This document shows positions 60,476 through 64,000 of a stretch of DNA of 64,000 nt, piece by piece. The position numbers and the translations under genes were made by a program. Every line of letters starts with the position of its first letter. The first letter of the stretch is position 1. This stretch comes from Azospirillum sp. TSO35-2 (GTDB lineage Bacteria; Pseudomonadota; Alphaproteobacteria; Azospirillales; Azospirillaceae). The notes under the pieces were generated by a model. The model saw only the letters and a program-made list of their open reading frames with translations. It was not told the DNA's origin and did no database searches. Location: assembly GCF_003116095.1 (NCBI RefSeq), contig NZ_LGRA01000021.1:625943-689942 (forward strand), in the 5' to 3' direction.

Positions 60476-60624
60476 CGCAAAGGATCCTTCGACGTGTGAG
60501 CGGCCGGCGATCGCGCGCCATCGCCTGGAAGAAACAGGTGGAGGGCATCGGTCCCGGGGCAAGGCGCCGCCATGGGGACCAGGGCGCCGCAGCGGTCGGG
60601 ATGCGGCCTCGGTCACCACATCAT

Positions 60625-60638
60625 ACTAATATACTAGT
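60625..60638. promoter_or_regulatory. Uronate-regulon operator, site E (kduI operon)
   Basis: ACTAATATACTAGT, nearly a perfect dyad, with core CTAATATAC at 60626-60634. It lies 151 bp upstream of kduI. Confidence 0.65.
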
Positions 60639-60762
60639 GTGCGTCGCAAGGCCCAATGATGGAAGGCCGGACATTTCACGGCACGGAGAATTCGTGGTAG
60701 GACGTCGTCGTCGGACGCCGCCGAGGGGTGCGCGCAGCCGCCGCGTTGCGTGCGGCGGCGGA

Positions 60763-60775
60763 CTGATATATTAGG
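60763..60775. promoter_or_regulatory. Uronate-regulon operator, site F (mgsA)
   Basis: CTGATATATTAGG; read on the minus strand it contains the core CTAATATAT (60766-60774). It is only 31 bp upstream of the mgsA start, a position suited to repression. Confidence 0.65.
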
Positions 60776-60804
60776 TGAGGCTCTTCGTCCGGAGGACATG
60801 GTCC

Positions 60805-61239
60805 ATGACCCGCAAGCGCATCGCCCTCGTTGCCCACGACGCCCGCAAGGCCGATCTCATCGCCTGGATCGGCGTCAACATCCAGGCGCTCGACGGGCAC
60901 GCCTTCTGGGCGACCGGCACCACCGGCCAGAAGGTGCGCGACGCCCAGCCGGGGCTGGACGTGACCCCGCTGAAGAGCGGCCCGCTGGGCGGCGACCAGC
61001 AGATCGGCGCGCTGATCGCCGAGGGGCGGATCGACCTGCTGATCTTCTTCGTCGACCCGATGACGGCGCAGCCGCACGACGTCGACGTGAAGGCGCTGAC
61101 CCGGCTGGCGACGCTCTACAACATCCCGATGGCCTGCAACGAGGCGACCGCCGACATGATCGTCTCGTCGCCGCTGTTCTCCAGCGGCTACATCCCGCGC
61201 GCGGCGAACTTCCTGGATTACGAAACCCGCAAGGTCTGA
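60805..61239 (+). CDS. mgsA: Methylglyoxal synthase
   Basis: A 144-residue enzyme of normal length; GGAGGA lies 8 nt before ATG 60805. Motifs: KRIALVAHDARKADLIAWIG, VTPLKSGPLGGDQQIGALIA (phosphate loop), DLLIFFVDPMTAQPHDVDVK (catalytic Asp and active-site His) and PMACNEATADMIVSSPLF. It converts dihydroxyacetone phosphate to methylglyoxal, bypassing lower glycolysis. Operator F directly upstream and the flanking kdu and gntR genes link it to uronate catabolism, which is unusual. Confidence 0.95.
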   Translation: MTRKRIALVAHDARKADLIAWIGVNIQALDGHAFWATGTTGQKVRDAQPGLDVTPLKSGPLGGDQQIGALIAEGRIDLLIFFVDPMTAQPHDVDVKALTRLATLYNIPMACNEATADMIVSSPLFSSGYIPRAANFLDYETRKV

Positions 61240-61251
61240 CGATCCCGGCCG

Positions 61252-61274
61252 GCCCCCGGCGTCACCCCGGGGGC
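61252..61274. terminator. Stem-loop between convergent mgsA and gntR paralogue 3
   Basis: GCCCCCGG and CCGGGGGC form an 8-bp stem with a 7-base loop in the 38-bp gap between the two stops. No T-tract; probably a shared bidirectional transcript end. Confidence 0.5.
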
Positions 61275-61277
61275 GCT

Positions 61278-62036
61278 TCAGCTCGTGAAGTACAGCGGGT
61301 TGGCGCGCTGCACGTCGGCGATGCCCAGTTGCAGGTCGGTCAAATGCTGGCGCAGGGCGGCGACGGCGCGGTCCGGGTCGTGGTCGGCGATGGCGGCGAC
61401 GATGGCGGTGTGTTCGGCCAACGCCTTGCTCATCCGGCCGGCGACCGGCAGCGTCAGGTGGCGATAGCGGTCGATCTGCCGCTTGACCTGCTGCGTCATC
61501 GCCCAGAACCCCGGATAGCCGGAGATCTCCGCCAGCAGCGCGTGGAAATCCTCGTCGGCGTCGTGGAAGCCGTCCATGTCGCCGGCGGCCTCGCGCTCGC
61601 GCTGACGTTCCAGGGTGGCGCGCAGCAGCGCGATCTGGCTGCCGGTCGCCTGTTCGGCGGCGTAGCGCACCGTCGCCTCCTCCAGCGCGCGGCGGATGGC
61701 GATGGCCTCCGGCAGGGCGCCGAGCGGGATGCGGGCGACGAAGGTGCCGGACTGCGGAAAGACCTCCACCAACCCTTCGTCGGCCAGCTTCAGCATGGCC
61801 TCGCGCACCGGCGTGCGGCTGACGCCGTAGGTTTCGGCGACCTGCTTTTCGATGACCGGCTCGCCCGGCTTGCGTTTCAGCGAGACGATGTCGTCGCGCA
61901 GGTCGCGGTAGATCGTGCCGGACACGGTGGTGCCGCGGTGGGCGGGGCGCGCGGTCGCCTGGGCCGGTCGGCGCCGCCGGCGGCGCGCGGGAGCAGCCCC
62001 CGGCACCGTGTTCGAATCGCCCGCGTTCGTGTCCAT
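61278..62036 (-). CDS. GntR family regulator, FCD domain (uronate region, paralogue 3)
   Basis: A 252-residue regulator starting MDTNAGDSNTVPGAAPARRR with a strongly basic N-terminal tail (RRRRRRPAQATARPAHRG). Winged helix IYRDLRDDIVSLKRKPGEPV, YGVSRTPVREAMLKLADEGL, FPQSGTFVARIPLGALPEAI; FCD domain DADEDFHALLAEISGYPGFW and GRMSKALAEHTAIVAAIADH. The helix-turn-helix is the same as in paralogues 1 and 2 in its recognition part (VSRTPVREA), though its DNA has diverged more. Operator G is 41 bp upstream, suggesting autoregulation. Confidence 0.92.
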   Translation of the reverse strand: MDTNAGDSNTVPGAAPARRRRRRPAQATARPAHRGTTVSGTIYRDLRDDIVSLKRKPGEPVIEKQVAETYGVSRTPVREAMLKLADEGLVEVFPQSGTFVARIPLGALPEAIAIRRALEEATVRYAAEQATGSQIALLRATLERQREREAAGDMDGFHDADEDFHALLAEISGYPGFWAMTQQVKRQIDRYRHLTLPVAGRMSKALAEHTAIVAAIADHDPDRAVAALRQHLTDLQLGIADVQRANPLYFTS

Positions 62037-62073
62037 GGTCGTCAGGTCCGTTCCGTCGGCGTGATGCCGTTCC

Positions 62074-62088
62074 ACACTAATATATCGC
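62074..62088. promoter_or_regulatory. Uronate-regulon operator, site G (gntR paralogue 3)
   Basis: ACACTAATATATCGC, with core CTAATATAT at 62077-62085, 41 bp upstream of the GntR start. Confidence 0.68.
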
Positions 62089-62264
62089 TGCGATTCCGGC
62101 AGCGGAACGACTTTCACCGCCGGCCGGCCGCAGGCGGAAGACGCTGATGACGGCATGGGGTTGCGTGTGGTTCTTCTCCGGGAGGGAGCTGTCGTCGACG
62201 CCGCCGGCTCCCATATCGTGGACGCCGGCCAGCTTGCCTGGGCCGAATGCTCTGGAGACGCCGC

Positions 62265-63245
62265 GTGGCCAAGCGCAACCCCTACCACCAAGGTCTGCCG
62301 ACGCACAATTTCGATGGCCTGCGCTTCTTCAATCCGGGCGAACCGAAGACGGACCGCACGCTGCGGCAGGTGCTGCGATGGAAGCTGGCGGGCGGGGCGG
62401 CGGCCTGGCCGAAGCAGGTGGCGGTCGAGCCGGTGGTCCCCGACGCCCGCGTCCACGGGCTGCGCGTCACGGTGGTGGGGCATGCGACCCTGCTGATCCA
62501 GGCCGCCGGCCTCAACATTCTCACCGACCCCGTCTGGTCGGAACGCGCCAGTCCGTTGCGCTTCGCCGGGCCGCGGCGGATCACCGCTCCGGGGATCGCC
62601 TTCGACCATCTTCCCCGGATCGACGTCGTCCTTCTGTCGCACAACCACTACGACCATCTCGATGTCGCCACGCTCAAGCGGCTGCACCACCGCGACGCCC
62701 CCCTGGTCGTGACGCCGCTCGGCAACGACGCCATCGTACGGCGCCACATCGCCGCGGCTCGGGTCGCCACCGGCGACTGGTGGCAGCATTTCGAGGTCGG
62801 CGCGGGCGTCGGCGTCCACATCGTGCCCGCCAACCACTGGTCCTCGCGCGGCGTGAGCGACCGCCGGATGGCGCTGTGGGGCGGGTTCATGCTCCGCACG
62901 CCGGTCGGGCTGGTCTACTTCGCCGGCGACACCGGCTACGGCACCGGCCGCATCTTCCGGGACATGCGGGAGCGGTACGGCCGGACCGACCTGGCCCTGC
63001 TGCCGATCGGCGCCTACGCACCGGAATGGTTCATGTCCGCCCAGCATTGCGACCCCGAGGGAGCCGCGCAGATCATGCTCGATCTCGAAGCGCAGCATGC
63101 CTTGGGCATTCACTGGGGCACCTTCCAGCTGACCGACGAGGAACGCGAAGAGCCGGTCCGGCGGCTGGGCACGGCGTTGGCCCGCCGCGACATCGATGCC
63201 GCGCGGTTCAGCGCCGCCGCTCCAGCGATGGTGTGGGAGGGGTGA
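62265..63245 (+). CDS. MBL-fold metallohydrolase, NAPE-PLD/UlaG-like
   Basis: A 326-residue protein from GTG 62265, chosen because GGAGA lies 6 nt upstream; an in-frame ATG at 62247 is the alternative. The beta-lactamase-fold metal site is LLSHNHYDHLDVATLKRLHH (HxHxDH), then IVPANHWSSRG, YFAGDTGYGTGRIFRDM (bridging Asp) and GIHWGTFQLTDEE (last His). The N-terminal RNPYHQGLPTHNFDGLRFFN and VTVVGHATLLIQAAGLNILT match bacterial NAPE-PLD-type hydrolases, which cleave phosphodiester or related bonds, often in lipids. True substrate unknown. Confidence 0.88.
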   Translation: MAKRNPYHQGLPTHNFDGLRFFNPGEPKTDRTLRQVLRWKLAGGAAAWPKQVAVEPVVPDARVHGLRVTVVGHATLLIQAAGLNILTDPVWSERASPLRFAGPRRITAPGIAFDHLPRIDVVLLSHNHYDHLDVATLKRLHHRDAPLVVTPLGNDAIVRRHIAAARVATGDWWQHFEVGAGVGVHIVPANHWSSRGVSDRRMALWGGFMLRTPVGLVYFAGDTGYGTGRIFRDMRERYGRTDLALLPIGAYAPEWFMSAQHCDPEGAAQIMLDLEAQHALGIHWGTFQLTDEEREEPVRRLGTALARRDIDAARFSAAAPAMVWEG

Positions 63246-63405
63246 CGACCGGCCTTCCGGATTGTCACCGATGGCCGGCCCACCGCCGTCGTGATTGTGC
63301 CCTTCGAGAGCGCCCGCTGTTCCGTCGCCCGCCACTTTCCTTGGCAATCACCCTGAATCCCATGGGTTTTATGAATTCCAGGGGCGCTGTGGCGGAAAAG
63401 ATACA

Positions 63406-63417
63406 TCCGATATCGGA
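63406..63417. promoter_or_regulatory. TCCGATATCGGA palindrome upstream of DUF1127 gene
   Basis: A perfect 12-bp palindrome about 104 bp upstream of the DUF1127 start, in an AT-richer patch of the gap after the MBL gene. Candidate operator; binding protein unknown. Confidence 0.4.
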
Positions 63418-63520
63418 AATGTCATGGTGACAATATACGATTTGACCCCGGCGATTGCGTCCCCATAATCACGATTGTCTCGATTGTTCGAGCAATGTGC
63501 GCCAGAAGATGGAGGATCCG

Positions 63521-63790
63521 ATGCGCCCCACCGACGTGACCCGCAGTTCCGGTTCGTACACGGCCGCCGCCGGCGCCGCCGTCCCGGCCAACCGCAACGT
63601 CACCGCCGTCGGCCCCACCGGCATCCACACGCGGAGCGTCTGGCGGCTGCTCGACCTGCTGTTCACCGCGTTGGAGCGGCGCAAACAGCGCCACGCCCTG
63701 ATGGGTCTGGACGAACACCTGCTGAAGGACATCGGCGTCAGCCGGTCCGAGGTGGAGCAGGAAGTGATGAAGCCGTTCTGGCGGGGATGA
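63521..63790 (+). CDS. DUF1127 domain small protein
   Basis: An 89-residue protein; GGAGGA lies 4-5 nt before ATG 63521, so this start is preferred over one four codons earlier. A low-complexity N-terminal half is followed by the DUF1127 domain (about 50-86): ERRKQRHALMGLDEHLLKDI and GVSRSEVEQEVMKPFWRG. Small arginine-rich DUF1127 proteins are known in alphaproteobacteria, some bind RNA and influence phosphate, carbon or motility traits. The GNAT gene starts 4 nt after its stop, so the two are likely co-transcribed. Confidence 0.88.
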   Translation: MRPTDVTRSSGSYTAAAGAAVPANRNVTAVGPTGIHTRSVWRLLDLLFTALERRKQRHALMGLDEHLLKDIGVSRSEVEQEVMKPFWRG

Positions 63791-63794
63791 GACG

Positions 63795-64000
63795 ATGGCC
63801 GACCAATCCCTTCCGAACCCCACCCTCGCGGTCCAGTACGCGGTCGAGCCGGACCTGACCGCCGACGCCTTCATCGACGTGCTGGAACGCTCCGGGCTGG
63901 CCGAACGCCGGCCGGTCGGCGACCGCCCGCGGGTCGAGGCGATGCTGCGCAATGCCGGCCTGATCATCACCGCCCGGCTGGACGGCGCGCTGATCGGCGT
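63795..64000 (+). CDS. GNAT family N-acetyltransferase (cut by window edge)
   Basis: The first 68 residues are visible, starting MADQSLPNPTLAVQYAVEPD. The text DAFIDVLERSGLAERRPVGD and MLRNAGLIITARLDGALIGV fits the N-terminal alpha1-alpha2-beta2 part of GNAT acetyltransferases. The acetyl-CoA pyrophosphate loop lies beyond the window. Substrate unknown. Confidence 0.75.
   Translation, partial: MADQSLPNPTLAVQYAVEPDLTADAFIDVLERSGLAERRPVGDRPRVEAMLRNAGLIITARLDGALIG

Larger units (their letters stand above)
60476..60804. other. Divergent promoter region between kduI and mgsA
   Basis: About 330 bases, no gene seen. Contains operator E (core 60626-60634) toward kduI and operator F (core 60766-60774) toward mgsA, plus an AAGGATCCTT palindrome just ahead of kduI that overlaps its ribosome site. 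Confidence 0.5.

Overview
The window reads as a chromosome or chromid segment of a high-GC alphaproteobacterium, most likely Rhodospirillales and close to Azospirillum. This is inferred from roughly 70% GC, strong G/C third positions, long shadow open frames opposite almost every gene, dispersed C/G-rich REP-type palindromes, and the mix of root/plant-associated catabolic genes. No rRNA, tRNA, CRISPR array or complete insertion sequence was seen. Left and right edges cut a LysR regulator and a GNAT acetyltransferase.

Left part (1-7.6 kb): partial LysR regulator; a small Pro-rich secreted protein; a ParA-like ATPase plus a DUF3102-like partner with two large GTTACCGGTAAC palindromes upstream; a decayed filamentous-haemagglutinin/caspase-like gene with at least six frame changes; homogentisate dioxygenase with an operator-like dyad; and a small methyltransferase.

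7.6-25 kb: a 1020-residue ABC-transporter-like protein whose ATPase motifs are destroyed and which ends in a cyclic-nucleotide-binding domain; a peptide-type ABC importer (double ATPase, binding protein, two permeases) in one tight operon; then a six-gene chain of four glycosyltransferases, a histidine phosphatase and a polysaccharide-deacetylase-like protein, mostly joined by ATGA overlaps; and a Na/Pi cotransporter.

25-39 kb: a secreted-type GH5 glycanase with two xylan-binding-like modules and a Calx-beta domain but no signal peptide; a diverged RelA/SpoT-like protein; a polar amino-acid ABC importer divergent from an RpiR regulator; pyruvate kinase behind a long REP-rich leader; a DUF4347/RTX repeat protein; and an AcuI-type oxidoreductase.

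39-63 kb is mostly two catabolic regions. The uronate/pectin part holds a TRAP transporter, a Gfo/Idh dehydrogenase, UxaC, UxaA, KdgK, KduI, KduD, a KdgF-like cupin, methylglyoxal synthase and three paralogous GntR/FCD regulators. Seven copies of an AT-rich site with the core YTARTATAY stand out in this GC-rich DNA, and six or seven of them lie in promoter regions of these genes. I read this as one regulon with three regulators on a shared operator. Two of the regulators share an almost identical 170-nt stretch over the DNA-binding helix, which looks like gene conversion. Embedded in this region is a complete reductive pyrimidine catabolism operon (PreT, PreA, ureidopropionase-type amidohydrolase, RutR-like TetR regulator, dihydropyrimidinase) with a RutR-type dyad upstream of preT.

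The right end has an Ogt-type DNA repair enzyme (51.8 kb), an MBL-fold hydrolase, a DUF1127 protein and the start of a GNAT protein.
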